Shown here: in pieces, positions 1 through 8,613 of the stretch
Position numbering within the stretch: position 1 is the first letter of the stretch
How the letters are laid out: each line of letters opens with the position of its first letter
Assembly (NCBI RefSeq): GCF_003991905.1
Contig: NZ_RSCL01000024.1
Coordinates: 1-64,000 of the forward strand
DNA length: 64,000 bases
Reading direction: 5' to 3'
Origin: Dulcicalothrix desertica PCC 7102
Lineage (GTDB): Bacteria; Cyanobacteriota; Cyanobacteriia; Cyanobacteriales; Nostocaceae
Made by a program: the position numbers and the translations under genes
The notes under the pieces: generated by a model
Databases searched by the model: none
Seen by the model: the letters and a program-made list of their open reading frames with translations, nothing else
What the model was told of the DNA's origin: nothing

Positions 1-45
1 CTATCATTAGCATATCTGTAAACCCGCCCCCTCGCCCCAACAAAC

Positions 46-1200
46 ATGACGCGCGTAATTGGTTTAATGAGCGGTACATCAGTCGATGGTATTGATGCTG
101 CCTTGGTTGATATTTCCGGTCAAGATTTGGATATTAAAGTCGAGCTAGTAGAAAAAGCGACTTACCCTTACCCTTCCGCACTTAGAGAACGTATTTTGAG
201 TGTCTGCGCGGGTGAGGCTATTTCGATGCCTGAATTTGCACAGCTTGATGATGCTATTGCTATTGCTTTTGCTGAAGCTGCTGTAAATATTCAAACTGTA
301 CACGAAGGCGCCTCACTTATTGGTTCGCATGGACAAACCGTATTTCATAGACCACCAATAGGAGTTGAAGAAGCGAATGAAGTGAACCTGGGTTATAGTT
401 TACAACTTGGTCGCGGCCCCTTGATTACTGCCTTAACAGGTATTACCACTGTCAGTAATTTTCGTGCCGCTGATATTGCTGTGGGTGGTCAAGGGGCGCC
501 ACTTGTTCCCCGTGTTGATGCCGCATTACTTGCTCACCCCAATGAAATAAGATGTATTCAAAATATTGGTGGTATTGGTAATGTTACTTACATCCCAAAT
601 CGAAGCGGTGATTGGCTTTCTCAAATTCGCGGTTGGGACACTGGCCCAGGAAATAGTTTACTTGACTTGGCAGTACACCAATTAAGCGATGGTACCAAAA
701 ATTATGATGAAAATGGCGAGTGGGCTGCTAGCGGCAAAATTTGCCAACCCTTAGTTGATAAATGGCTGAAACACCCATACTTCCAGGCGCCTCCACCTAA
801 ATCAACTGGACGTGAGTTATTTGGTTTTGATTATATTACTCAGTGTTTTGACGAAGCCAAAGAGTATCAATTAAATGCTGCCGATTTTTTAGCAACACTC
901 ACCGAACTGACGGCAACTTCAATTGTTTATAATTACCGTCATTTTCTCCCACAAACGCCACAACGAGTACTTTTATGCGGTGGTGGCAGTCGTAATCTTT
1001 ATTTAAAACAAAGGTTACAAGCGCTTTTAGGCTCAACTTCTGTTACAACTACCGACGAATTTGGATTAAATGCTGATTTTAAAGAGGCTATTGCTTTTGC
1101 TGTACTCGCATACTGGCGCCAAGATGGCAGTCCCGGTAACTTGCCTTGTGCAACTGGCGCCAAACAGGAAGTGCTATTAGGAGAAGTCTTTGAGCGATGA
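46..1200 (+). CDS. anmK: Anhydro-N-acetylmuramic acid kinase
   Basis: Cytoplasmic sugar kinase that phosphorylates and hydrates 1,6-anhydro-MurNAc to MurNAc-6-phosphate during peptidoglycan recycling. The N-terminus carries the AnmK motif [15 protein letters not shown] (about residues 6-20), which belongs to the ASKHA phosphate-binding fold. Further family-like segments are GSHGQT (about 93-98), [11 protein letters not shown] (about 147-157), NIGGIGNVT and [10 protein letters not shown] (mid-protein) and CGGGSRN (C-terminal). The 384-residue length is normal. The ATG at 46 directly precedes the conserved start. murQ, which uses the product, lies at the other end of the window. Assignment is secure. 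Confidence 0.96.
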   Translation: MTRVIGLMSGTSVDGIDAALVDISGQDLDIKVELVEKATYPYPSALRERILSVCAGEAISMPEFAQLDDAIAIAFAEAAVNIQTVHEGASLIGSHGQTVFHRPPIGVEEANEVNLGYSLQLGRGPLITALTGITTVSNFRAADIAVGGQGAPLVPRVDAALLAHPNEIRCIQNIGGIGNVTYIPNRSGDWLSQIRGWDTGPGNSLLDLAVHQLSDGTKNYDENGEWAASGKICQPLVDKWLKHPYFQAPPPKSTGRELFGFDYITQCFDEAKEYQLNAADFLATLTELTATSIVYNYRHFLPQTPQRVLLCGGGSRNLYLKQRLQALLGSTSVTTTDEFGLNADFKEAIAFAVLAYWRQDGSPGNLPCATGAKQEVLLGEVFER

Positions 1201-1345
1201 GTGATGAGTGCTGAGTGCTGAGTACTGAGTGCTGAGTGTTGAGTGTTAAGTTTTACTCCTAACTCCTAACTCCTAACTCCTAACTCCTAACTTTAAATTC
1301 TTAAACTTACTCAGCACTCAGGACTTTCAACTCAGCACTTTGTAA
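1199..1345. repeat. GCTGAGT / CTAACTC short tandem repeat block
   Basis: Starting at the anmK stop, heptamer units of the type GTGCTGA repeat about six times imperfectly. They are followed by about five units of TCCTAAC and then by inverted GCTGAGT units (ACTCAGCACTCAG) near 1310-1340, so the block can fold back on itself. The same family occurs at 38528-38575 and inside two coding regions (4556-4640 and 31490-31600). No gene is visible between 1201 and 1447. Confidence 0.85.
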
Positions 1346-1447
1346 TGGGTATACTAAGTGTACTCGCCGCCAGAGGTGTTTTATTTTTATCTCCGGTTTT
1401 GGCGCTGCAAAACTAGGAAAAAAATAAACACATAAAGGTATTAACAA

Positions 1448-1900
1448 GTGAGACACTCTTTTTTACTCGAAGCTGGACGCTGGACTTTACAAGGCAGTTG
1501 GTTAGAGCGTGATGCTATGCCTGTTGCTGTTAAAGGTATGACTTTGGTTGCCTGGAACCGCGATAATTGGTTCACTATGGCAACTAAACTCATTTTTCCT
1601 GGTAGCGAACGCCCAGAAATTGCTTTACAGTATAAAGGACGTTTAGATGATGGTGAGCGTCATTACTCGTTTTTGCTACAACATAACCTCTTTGGACAAA
1701 TTGAAGGTGAAGGTTGGATAGGCCCGGAAACTATAGTACAACGCTACTGGGTACTTAGTGACCGTCAGCGTCGTAGTGGTTTTGAAACCCTACATCGCGT
1801 TTCTAATGACGCTTATTGTATGACTGGCGGTATTCTCGTTGGTCATTTCCTCTCTAGTACAATGGAGGCAAAACTCGAACGTCAGCAAACTCAGACCTAA
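1448..1900 (+). CDS. Conserved-looking protein of unknown function
   Basis: A 150-residue soluble protein, start codon GTG at 1448, no signal peptide or membrane segment. It is rich in aromatic residues and predicted beta strands (FLLEAGRWTLQGSWL at the start, WIGPETIVQRYWVL around residues 93-106), suggesting a small beta-barrel or lipocalin-like fold, but I do not recognise the family. No strong Shine-Dalgarno sequence precedes the GTG. It stands alone between anmK and a sensor kinase on the same strand. Coding character is convincing; function is unknown. Confidence 0.75.
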   Translation: MRHSFLLEAGRWTLQGSWLERDAMPVAVKGMTLVAWNRDNWFTMATKLIFPGSERPEIALQYKGRLDDGERHYSFLLQHNLFGQIEGEGWIGPETIVQRYWVLSDRQRRSGFETLHRVSNDAYCMTGGILVGHFLSSTMEAKLERQQTQT

Positions 1901-2071
1901 TACTTAATAAATAAATCTTTAGGTAGAAGTAACAACTGTTTGCAATGTCGTAACGTTGTAATTTATGATTATTAAATTTTTGCCATGCTAGACTGCGGTG
2001 CCACTGGTATGAATTAAAATCTATATAGTTAAATATATAACAATTGCTTAACTGTTTTTTAAGTACTAATA

Positions 2072-5017
2072 ATGCTACCTGAAGAAACGTCTTCTAATCT
2101 ACCTGCGAACATGCAGCAAATGCAAAAAGGTGATTCCATCATCCAAGAAGACGGAATGTTACTTCATATTGGTGACGGCACGATTTGCGGATGTAATAAT
2201 ATTGCTTGTTTTGGATATACTCCAAACGAGATGATAGGTAAAAGTCTATTTGACTTATTTATACAAATTATAGATGTAGATGGGGCAAGTTACACACACA
2301 ATACTTACCCAGCCATTGCAGCATTTGAAACATCTAATTCTTATCAAAAGGTTATAATCGGGTTTTGTAACTCTAATTCTGAAAATGCTATATGGCTTGA
2401 ATTAAACTTTCAACCTTTGTTTTTATCTGGCGCCAAAAAACCTTATGCTGTGGTATCCAATTTTCATGTATTAGGGGAAATACAAGCTCAAAATAATTTT
2501 ATACCCAATGGTCATAGCCGCACAATAGAACAAATAATATCTAAGACTTATTTTGATTTAGAGACCGAGAACACAAATTTATCAAATGTCAATGATGATT
2601 TACAACTTGTTTTAGAAGAACTTAGCGTTGCAGAAGAAGAACTGCAATATCAGAATTTATTGTTGGAAACCGAACGACAACGCTATCAAGATTTATTCAA
2701 CTTCGCTCCTGATGGGTATCTTGTTACCGACACTAAGGGTAAAATTCAGGAAGCAAACCAGTCTATTGCTATTCTTCTTTGCTCAAAACAACGAGATTTA
2801 ATTGGTAAATATGTAACAGCTTTTATTCCGCGTCAAGAATATCAAGCGTTTTACTCACTATTCAACCAGTTACGTGCATTACCACAGCTACAAACACAAA
2901 CAAAACAATTTTTTATTCAGCCAAACAACGCGGCGCCTTTTTATGCTGAGGTAACAGTTGCTAGTATACACGATAATGTTGGACAGTTTACTGGTTTACG
3001 ATGGTCAATTCGAGATATTAGTGACAGAAAGCAGCAAGAGCAAGCTTTACAGCAAAGCGAGTTGAATTTCAGAACTTTGGCAGATACAATGCCACAATTA
3101 TTTTGGACTACTTTACCTGATGGCTATCATGATTATTTTAATAGCCGTTGGTTTGAGTATACTGGCATGACTTTAGAGCAAACCCAAGGTTGGGGATGGA
3201 GTCATTTATTACATTCAGATGACCAACAAAGGTGCTTGGATATCTGGAACGAATCGTTGCGTACTGGCAAATACTATAATATTGAATATCGTTTTAAACG
3301 TGCTTCTGATGGACAGTACCGTTGGTTTCTTGGTAAAGCATTTCCATTACGAGATAAAGACGGTAAGATAATTCGCTGGTTTGGTTCTTGTACTGATATT
3401 GATGATACTAAACGGGTTGAGCAAGCTTTGCGTGAAAGTGAGGAACGTTATCGAATTCTGACGGAAGTTGCTCCTCAAGTTGTTTGGATGTCTCAAAATG
3501 ATGGCAAAATTACTTACTGTAATCAGTACTGGCTTGATTATACTGGTTTGTCGATGCAACAAACTATCGGCTATCAATGGGTTGGCGCCATTCATCCTGA
3601 AGACCGAAATAAAGTTTCAACGATTTGGAATCATGCTACAGGTAACGGTGATAATTATGAAGCGGAAGTACGCTGTCGTCGTGCGTCGGATGGGATGTAT
3701 CGTTGGTTTATTGCGCGTGGGTTGCCTTTAAAGGATGATTCTGGACAAATTGTTAAGTGGGTCGGTGTTGCTAATGATATTCATGACCGTAAGGAGTCGG
3801 AAATTGAGCGAGAACGATTATTATTAAGTGAGCAAGCTGCACGTGAGCAAGCTGAAAATGCGAATCGTGTTAAGGATGAGTTTCTTGCTGTTCTTTCTCA
3901 TGAGTTACGTACTCCGCTTAATCCGATTATTGGTTGGGTGAAGTTGTTGAAGAGTGGTAAGTTGAATCCAGCTAAGATTTCTGAAGCTTTAAATATTATT
4001 GAGCGTAATGCTAAGTTACAGGTTGATTTAATTGAAGATTTACTTGATGTTTCTCGTATTCTTCGTGGTAAGCTGACGCTTAATGCGACTCGTGTTAATT
4101 TAGTTGGTGTGATTTCTGCTGCTATTGATACTGTGCGGTTGGCTGCGGAGAGTAAGGGAATTGAGATTGAAAGTAATTTTGGGGGTGGAAGCGCTGAAGC
4201 GCTTATTACGATGGTGGGGGATGCTGCTCGTTTGCAGCAGATTTTTTGGAATCTTTTGTCTAATGCTATTAAGTTTACACCTGGTGGTGGGCATGTAAAG
4301 GTGGATTTATTGATGGAAGTTCCTTTTGTTAAGGTTATTGTTAGTGATAGTGGGAAGGGTATTAATTCGGAATTTTTACCTCATATATTTGATTATTTCC
4401 GTCAAGAAGATAGTACGACTACTAGAAAATTTGGTGGACTGGGACTTGGGTTAGCTATTGTTCGTAATTTGGTTGAGCTTCATGGTGGAACTGTTGAAGC
4501 GCATAGTTCTGGTTTAAATCAAGGCGCCTCTTTTACTGTTAAGCTGCCTCTATTAAATAGTGCTGAGTCAAAAGTGCTGAGTGCTGAGAATTTATCACTC
4601 AGTACTCAGCACGACTCACTCAGCACTAAATCTTTACTTTCTGGTGTTCGAGTTTTGGCTGTTGATGATGACCCAGACTCACGAGATTTTATTAGCTTTG
4701 CTTTGGAATTATACGGCGCCGAAGTTCAAAGTGTGTCTAGTGCGGTTGAAGCACTACAGCTATTGACTATTTCAAAACCTCATATTTTAGTTAGTGATAT
4801 TGGTATGCCCTTGATGGATGGGTATGAATTATTACGACAAGTCAGAAAGTGGGCACCGCAAAATGGCGGACTGATTCCTGCAATTGCTGTGACGGCTTTT
4901 GCTGGAGAATATGACCGTCAAAAGGTACTTGACGCTGGGTTTCACCTTCATGTAACTAAACCTGTTGAACCTGATGCTTTAGCAGATGCTATTGCTAAGT
5001 TACTTCCGAATAAATAA
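2072..5017 (+). CDS. Multi-PAS hybrid histidine kinase with receiver
   Basis: A 981-residue soluble sensor kinase. Order: an N-terminal PAS-like region (about 20-130), a coiled coil (about 165-205), a PAS domain (about 205-320), two PAS_3-type domains with WxxYTGM/L...HPxD motifs (about 330-450 and 455-575), HisKA with LSHELRTPLNP (phospho-acceptor His about 610), HATPase_c with N, G1 (DSGKGI) and G2 (GGLGLGLAI) boxes, and a C-terminal receiver with DDD acidic pocket, Asp about 909 (SDIGMP) and Lys about 963. There is no membrane segment, so the signal is cytoplasmic. The linker between kinase and receiver is oddly built from the GCTGAGT repeat (see 4556-4640). The ligand cannot be read from the sequence. 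Confidence 0.93.
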   Translation: MLPEETSSNLPANMQQMQKGDSIIQEDGMLLHIGDGTICGCNNIACFGYTPNEMIGKSLFDLFIQIIDVDGASYTHNTYPAIAAFETSNSYQKVIIGFCNSNSENAIWLELNFQPLFLSGAKKPYAVVSNFHVLGEIQAQNNFIPNGHSRTIEQIISKTYFDLETENTNLSNVNDDLQLVLEELSVAEEELQYQNLLLETERQRYQDLFNFAPDGYLVTDTKGKIQEANQSIAILLCSKQRDLIGKYVTAFIPRQEYQAFYSLFNQLRALPQLQTQTKQFFIQPNNAAPFYAEVTVASIHDNVGQFTGLRWSIRDISDRKQQEQALQQSELNFRTLADTMPQLFWTTLPDGYHDYFNSRWFEYTGMTLEQTQGWGWSHLLHSDDQQRCLDIWNESLRTGKYYNIEYRFKRASDGQYRWFLGKAFPLRDKDGKIIRWFGSCTDIDDTKRVEQALRESEERYRILTEVAPQVVWMSQNDGKITYCNQYWLDYTGLSMQQTIGYQWVGAIHPEDRNKVSTIWNHATGNGDNYEAEVRCRRASDGMYRWFIARGLPLKDDSGQIVKWVGVANDIHDRKESEIERERLLLSEQAAREQAENANRVKDEFLAVLSHELRTPLNPIIGWVKLLKSGKLNPAKISEALNIIERNAKLQVDLIEDLLDVSRILRGKLTLNATRVNLVGVISAAIDTVRLAAESKGIEIESNFGGGSAEALITMVGDAARLQQIFWNLLSNAIKFTPGGGHVKVDLLMEVPFVKVIVSDSGKGINSEFLPHIFDYFRQEDSTTTRKFGGLGLGLAIVRNLVELHGGTVEAHSSGLNQGASFTVKLPLLNSAESKVLSAENLSLSTQHDSLSTKSLLSGVRVLAVDDDPDSRDFISFALELYGAEVQSVSSAVEALQLLTISKPHILVSDIGMPLMDGYELLRQVRKWAPQNGGLIPAIAVTAFAGEYDRQKVLDAGFHLHVTKPVEPDALADAIAKLLPNK
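4556..4640. repeat. GCTGAGT hairpin element in frame within a kinase gene
   Basis: Inside the hybrid kinase gene, between HATPase_c and the receiver, the DNA reads as several GTGCTGAG units followed by their inverse (ACTCAGTACTCAGCAC and CTCAGCAC). It encodes about 26 Ser/Leu-rich linker residues (about 830-855) without breaking the frame. It matches the intergenic repeat at 1199-1345. Confidence 0.85.
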
Positions 5018-5177
5018 CTAAAATTAAAAGTATAAATAAATACTTCTATATTTTTGTTTGTGTTGCATTTGCTTGGTGTTTATTGGCAAAAATTTGGGAA
5101 TACTAAATTCAACAGGAAATTTTCTTGAGATTACTAGATATTCGCTGATTTTTTTAAGATTGGAGCCAAAGCTTACT

Positions 5178-6749
5178 ATGTCGGACCCCAACGTCGGTCG
5201 CAAACTTAGCAAAAGGTACCAGCTTCAGGAGTTAATAGGAACTGGAGCTATGGGACGAGTATATCGTGCTAAGGATACTTTGTTGGGAGATGTGCCTGTT
5301 GCGGTGAAGTTTCTCTCAATGTCCATCCAAACTAATAAAAAAATGCGGTTGCAGGAACGCTTTGAGCGTGAAGCTAAAACCTGCGCGCTTTTGGGACAAA
5401 AAAGTATTCAAATTGTTCGAGTTATGGATTACGGTGTGGACGAGTATAATACTCCGTTCTACGTTATGGAATACCTTAAGGGTAAAAGTTTGTCACATAT
5501 TATCCGCAAGCAAGAAATGTCATTGGTGCGGTTTTTGAGCATGGCACGTCAAATTAGTTTGGGGTTGCAGTGCGCTCACGATGGTATTCCTGTAGATGGC
5601 ACTATTTACCCAATTATTCATCGTGATATTAAACCTAGTAATATGTTGGTAATTGTTGACCCGACGTTTGGTGAATTAGTTAAAATTCTTGATTTTGGAA
5701 TTGCTAAGTTATTACAGTCGAATACGCAGCAAACTAATTACTATCTGGGAACTTTGGCTTATTCTTCCCCCGAACAAATGGAGGGTAAGGAGTTAGATAA
5801 CCGTTCGGATATTTATAGTTTGGGTGTGATGATGTTTGAAATGCTTACGGGCAAGTTACCTCTTACTGCTCCTACTCATTCATTCGGCGCCTGGTATAAA
5901 GCACATCATTTCCAAGAACCACGTTCGTTTGCGGAAATTGATATGAGTTTTGACGTTCCTAAGTCTTTAGAAGAGTTGATAATGTCATGTCTTGCTAAAA
6001 AACCTAGTGACCGTCCTCAAAATATTAATGACATTATACAAACACTATCAGCAGTTGATATTACATCTGAACTTAATAAAACTACTAGCACACCCACTAC
6101 CCATACAGGGCGCCAAACTACGAGTGCTGATGCTCCTACGGTTGTTGCAAAAGAAATCGATAAATCTGAAAACCTGCCTAGTCCCCTACCAGATGAGATT
6201 GTAAAACTTTCGACTTGGCCTAAGAATAAACCAATCGCTGATATTGTTTTTCCTCAACCTATTCGTGTTCACAATGAACTTACCCCTGCATTATGGATGA
6301 TGTTACCAATACTCGAAATTCAAAAACGCTCAGTTTGTACTCGCTACAACCAATTTCTTTTTATTCCTTCTCCCCACCCAATGCTACTTTGGGTGACTGT
6401 TATCTATAACCGTAGGTTTGGCGCCAAATGGCTTCCTTATTACCTTGACCTTAAAACCAATTTTGGACAAGAAACTGTACGCTTACTTAGTGATAAAGGT
6501 TACTATCGCCTGCTGTTTTTCGCGCGCGAGCAACCTACTCACCCCACTCATATCTTAATTTCTACTATTGCTTCTTCTCAATGTCGTCGTTTAAAGGAAT
6601 GGTCATTACTGGGGAATACACTTCCTTCGTCTGCTAATCCCCAAATTAGTAAAACCTATCTCAAAACTGAATACGAAAAAATTAAACCTCAAATTTTAAC
6701 TAAGCTTGCCTCTATTAATACAGATTCTCCTTTCGACCTTTCTGCCTAA
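5178..6749 (+). CDS. Serine/threonine protein kinase
   Basis: Hanks-type Ser/Thr kinase of 523 residues counted from ATG 5178. The reading frame extends to 5058, but homology starts at MSDPNVGRKLSKRYQL and a GGAG lies about 12 bases upstream of 5178. Visible motifs: glycine loop GTGAMGRVYRAKD (about 23-35), AVKFL lysine, catalytic loop HRDIKPSN, DFGIAK, activation-segment end GTLAYSSPEQ and DIYSLGVMMFEML. The kinase domain ends near residue 285. A Thr/Pro-rich linker follows, then about 170 residues of unrecognised C-terminal sequence. No membrane segment is seen, so it should be cytosolic. A PP2C phosphatase that could oppose it lies at 7859-8584. Confidence 0.93.
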   Translation: MSDPNVGRKLSKRYQLQELIGTGAMGRVYRAKDTLLGDVPVAVKFLSMSIQTNKKMRLQERFEREAKTCALLGQKSIQIVRVMDYGVDEYNTPFYVMEYLKGKSLSHIIRKQEMSLVRFLSMARQISLGLQCAHDGIPVDGTIYPIIHRDIKPSNMLVIVDPTFGELVKILDFGIAKLLQSNTQQTNYYLGTLAYSSPEQMEGKELDNRSDIYSLGVMMFEMLTGKLPLTAPTHSFGAWYKAHHFQEPRSFAEIDMSFDVPKSLEELIMSCLAKKPSDRPQNINDIIQTLSAVDITSELNKTTSTPTTHTGRQTTSADAPTVVAKEIDKSENLPSPLPDEIVKLSTWPKNKPIADIVFPQPIRVHNELTPALWMMLPILEIQKRSVCTRYNQFLFIPSPHPMLLWVTVIYNRRFGAKWLPYYLDLKTNFGQETVRLLSDKGYYRLLFFAREQPTHPTHILISTIASSQCRRLKEWSLLGNTLPSSANPQISKTYLKTEYEKIKPQILTKLASINTDSPFDLSA

Positions 6750-7094
6750 AAACGAAAGCTTGTAAACACCTAACCTGTATTATATTAACTATAACTTTTT
6801 TTATATATAAAATAAGATATACGTATAAACTGAGTATATATACTCAGTTTATTCTTAATTATGTAACATTTGTTATCTTATTGTTAAGAAATAATAATAA
6901 TAAATAAATTACGGTTGTAAAAAAAGCTCATAGGAAATATAAATATTAATGGTACTGAAGTCATTAACGCGCTCTGCTGGTAGTCCTTTGAGTCTTAAAT
7001 TGACGCCCCAGCATCCCCAGCTCGTTTCCCCGTATGGAACTAAGCAAGAGAAGGAGGTCGCCTTGATTGCGACACTGGACTTCAATCACATTGC
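6750..7094. other. AT-rich intergenic region
   Basis: Very AT-rich stretch after the Ser/Thr kinase. An inverted repeat, ACTGAGTATATATACTCAGT, near 6830-6850 forms a perfect stem. A GC-richer segment at 6949-7090 is open on the + strand, but the frame runs antisense into the 3' end of nblA and I could not support it as a gene. Confidence 0.5.
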
Positions 7095-7289
7095 TCAAGC
7101 CAATCCAGTACCGTCTAAGCCCCATTGGTGCTTAAGAAGTTCTTTATATGTTGCTTCTCTTACTACCATTTGCTCGTAAAGCTTGACTAAAAAGTCTTTT
7201 GCTTGCTCATGGCTCATATCTTGTACTTGGTTAGCAAATGAGTGAATGCTGAATTGCTGTTCGAGTGAAAGTTCGATTGGGTTGTTCAT
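7095..7289 (-). CDS. nblA: Phycobilisome degradation protein NblA
   Basis: A 64-residue NblA family protein. NblA acts as an adaptor that directs phycobilisomes to Clp proteolysis during nitrogen or other nutrient starvation. The sequence MNNPIELSLEQQFSIHSF followed by LVKLYEQMVVREATYKELL is characteristic. Start ATG 7289 is preceded by GGAGTTATTTT, a good ribosome binding site about 8 bases away. It is transcribed alone, with about 570 bases of upstream non-coding DNA that probably carries its regulation; I could not find a clean NtcA box there. Confidence 0.95.
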   Translation of the reverse strand: MNNPIELSLEQQFSIHSFANQVQDMSHEQAKDFLVKLYEQMVVREATYKELLKHQWGLDGTGLA

Positions 7290-7709
7290 AAAATAACTCC
7301 AAATAGAGAAGATGACGTGAAACAGTGAAGTAAGTTAGACTGACTAGCCGAGGCGCCGTTGATTAGATTTGAGGGAATAAAATCTAATTATGTGCCTCTT
7401 TATTACGAAAGATAACAAGAGTTTGACAAAATGCCCACTCCTTTAGGTGGTAATTTTGTGTTGTCTTTCTATAATGTCGCCTAGTTTACACTCCTGAGCT
7501 TCTAGCTAAATATATATACCAAGTTTGCCTAAGCATATTTCGGTAAACTTTGCACTATATACAGCAAAAAGTCAAGGATTCAGTATTTAACGTGAGTTAA
7601 TACGCCTATGCCCTGTATCGGAAATAAAGGAACTTGGAGTATTAAAGTCGATTTTATTCGATATACAGTAAAAGTAGCAAGATGTCAATTCACACAAAGT
7701 GATAATTAA

Positions 7710-7733
7710 CCCTCCAAGCTAATTCTTGGAGGG
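7710..7733. terminator. 9-bp stem hairpin
   Basis: CCCTCCAAG, a six-base loop, then CTTGGAGGG: a perfect 9-bp stem. It lies between the divergent nblA promoter region and the 3' end of the PP2C gene. No clear T run follows on either strand, so a terminator role is only possible. Confidence 0.45.
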
Positions 7734-7787
7734 TAATGTATTTTGTATCAAATTGTAAAGATGAAAAATGCTTAAAATGAACAAATT

Positions 7788-7858
7788 AGCAACGGATGTA
7801 ACAGATGGTTGATTTGTAGCAAGTTCATCCGTTACATCTGTTGTATCCGTTGCCAATA
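7788..7858. repeat. ATCCGTT-family inverted repeat
   Basis: TAGCAACGGATGTAACAGATG at the left is matched by an inverted ATCCGTTACATCTG...ATCCGTTGCCAATATT arm at the right, ending at the stop of the PP2C gene. The unit AACGGATGT is tandem. The same family occurs at about 15541-15650, 21789-21822, 22638-22678 and 62547-62567. Confidence 0.85.
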
Positions 7859-8584
7859 TTAATCAAGCGCTACTAGTACGACGGTAATATTATCGTGTCC
7901 ACCTTGTTCTTTCGCGCCTTCAATCAGCGCGAAAGCTGCTTTGTCGAGCATTGAGGTTTCTTGGAGGTAACTGGCGATTTTTTCATCGACTAGTTCTTCG
8001 GTTAAACCGTCACTACAAAGCAGCAAGCGGTCTCCTGGTTTTAAACTCAGAGGTTGAATGTCAACTCCTTGTAAATCTTCGCGTCCTAGGCAACGTGATA
8101 GTACGTGACGGAAGGGGTGAATACGCGCTTCATCGGGGGAAATGTCACCAACTTTTAATGCACGTGCGACCCAAGTATGGTCTTCTGTAATTTGTTCGAG
8201 TTTGGGTTCTCGCCAACGGTATAATCTTGAGTCACCGACGTGCGCGCATAAGGGTGAGTCGGGGTCGCGCAACAGTATGACGACGGCAGTTGTGCCCATA
8301 TCGGCACGTTCTGGATGGCTTTGTTGGTCACGTATAATAGCTTCGTTTGCTTGAAGTAATGCTTCTTCGAGCAATTTTTCGCTATGTATTTGTGAATCCC
8401 AGTTTGCGACTAAATAAGCTTGAATTTCTTGAGTGGCGATACGACTGGCTTCTTCACCACCCGCATGACCACCCATCCCATCGGCAACCACGAAAAATCG
8501 TCCTTCTGGGTCAGTATAATAAGCATCCTGATTAGAAAATCGAATAAGTCCGGGGTCGCTAGCTCCTATATAGTTTATTTTCAT
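7859..8584 (-). CDS. PP2C-type Ser/Thr protein phosphatase
   Basis: A 241-residue Stp/PrpC/PphA-like PPM phosphatase removing phosphate from Ser/Thr residues with two or three Mn2+/Mg2+ ions. Metal-binding motifs: SNQD near residue 17-20, ADGMGGHAGGEEAS (about 34-47), GDSRLYR (about 137-143), CSDGLTEEL (about 192-200) and GGHDNITVVLV near the C-terminus. It is cytoplasmic, with no extra domains. The start ATG 8584 is supported by the family N-terminus (GASDPGLIR). About 30 bases separate it from the upstream UbiB-family gene on the same strand, so the two may be cotranscribed. Likely counterpart of the Ser/Thr kinases in the window. Confidence 0.94.
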   Translation of the reverse strand: MKINYIGASDPGLIRFSNQDAYYTDPEGRFFVVADGMGGHAGGEEASRIATQEIQAYLVANWDSQIHSEKLLEEALLQANEAIIRDQQSHPERADMGTTAVVILLRDPDSPLCAHVGDSRLYRWREPKLEQITEDHTWVARALKVGDISPDEARIHPFRHVLSRCLGREDLQGVDIQPLSLKPGDRLLLCSDGLTEELVDEKIASYLQETSMLDKAAFALIEGAKEQGGHDNITVVLVALD

Positions 8585-8613
8585 ATTTTTTTAGGCGTAT
8601 CGGAAACAATCAT

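Larger units (their letters stand above)
7290..7858. other. nblA upstream region
   Basis: No gene is visible over about 570 bases. It holds one GGCGCC site near 7352, an AT-rich nblA upstream region, a short hairpin at 7710-7733 and an ATCCGTT-family repeat at 7788-7858 next to the 3' end of the PP2C gene. Confidence 0.6.

Noticed and set aside
1199-1345. Possible CRISPR array from the regularly repeated heptamers
   Set aside because: Units are 7 bases long, directly tandem and partly inverted, with no spacers of constant length and no cas genes nearby.
6949-7179. A 76-codon + strand frame starting ATG 6949
   Set aside because: It runs antisense into the 3' end of nblA, has no family match I recognise and its last third is the complement of NblA codons; only the first 50 codons might be real.
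7290-7858. NtcA-binding site (GTA-N8-TAC) upstream of nblA
   Set aside because: No sequence with the right spacing was found by eye; candidates had N6 or mismatched arms.
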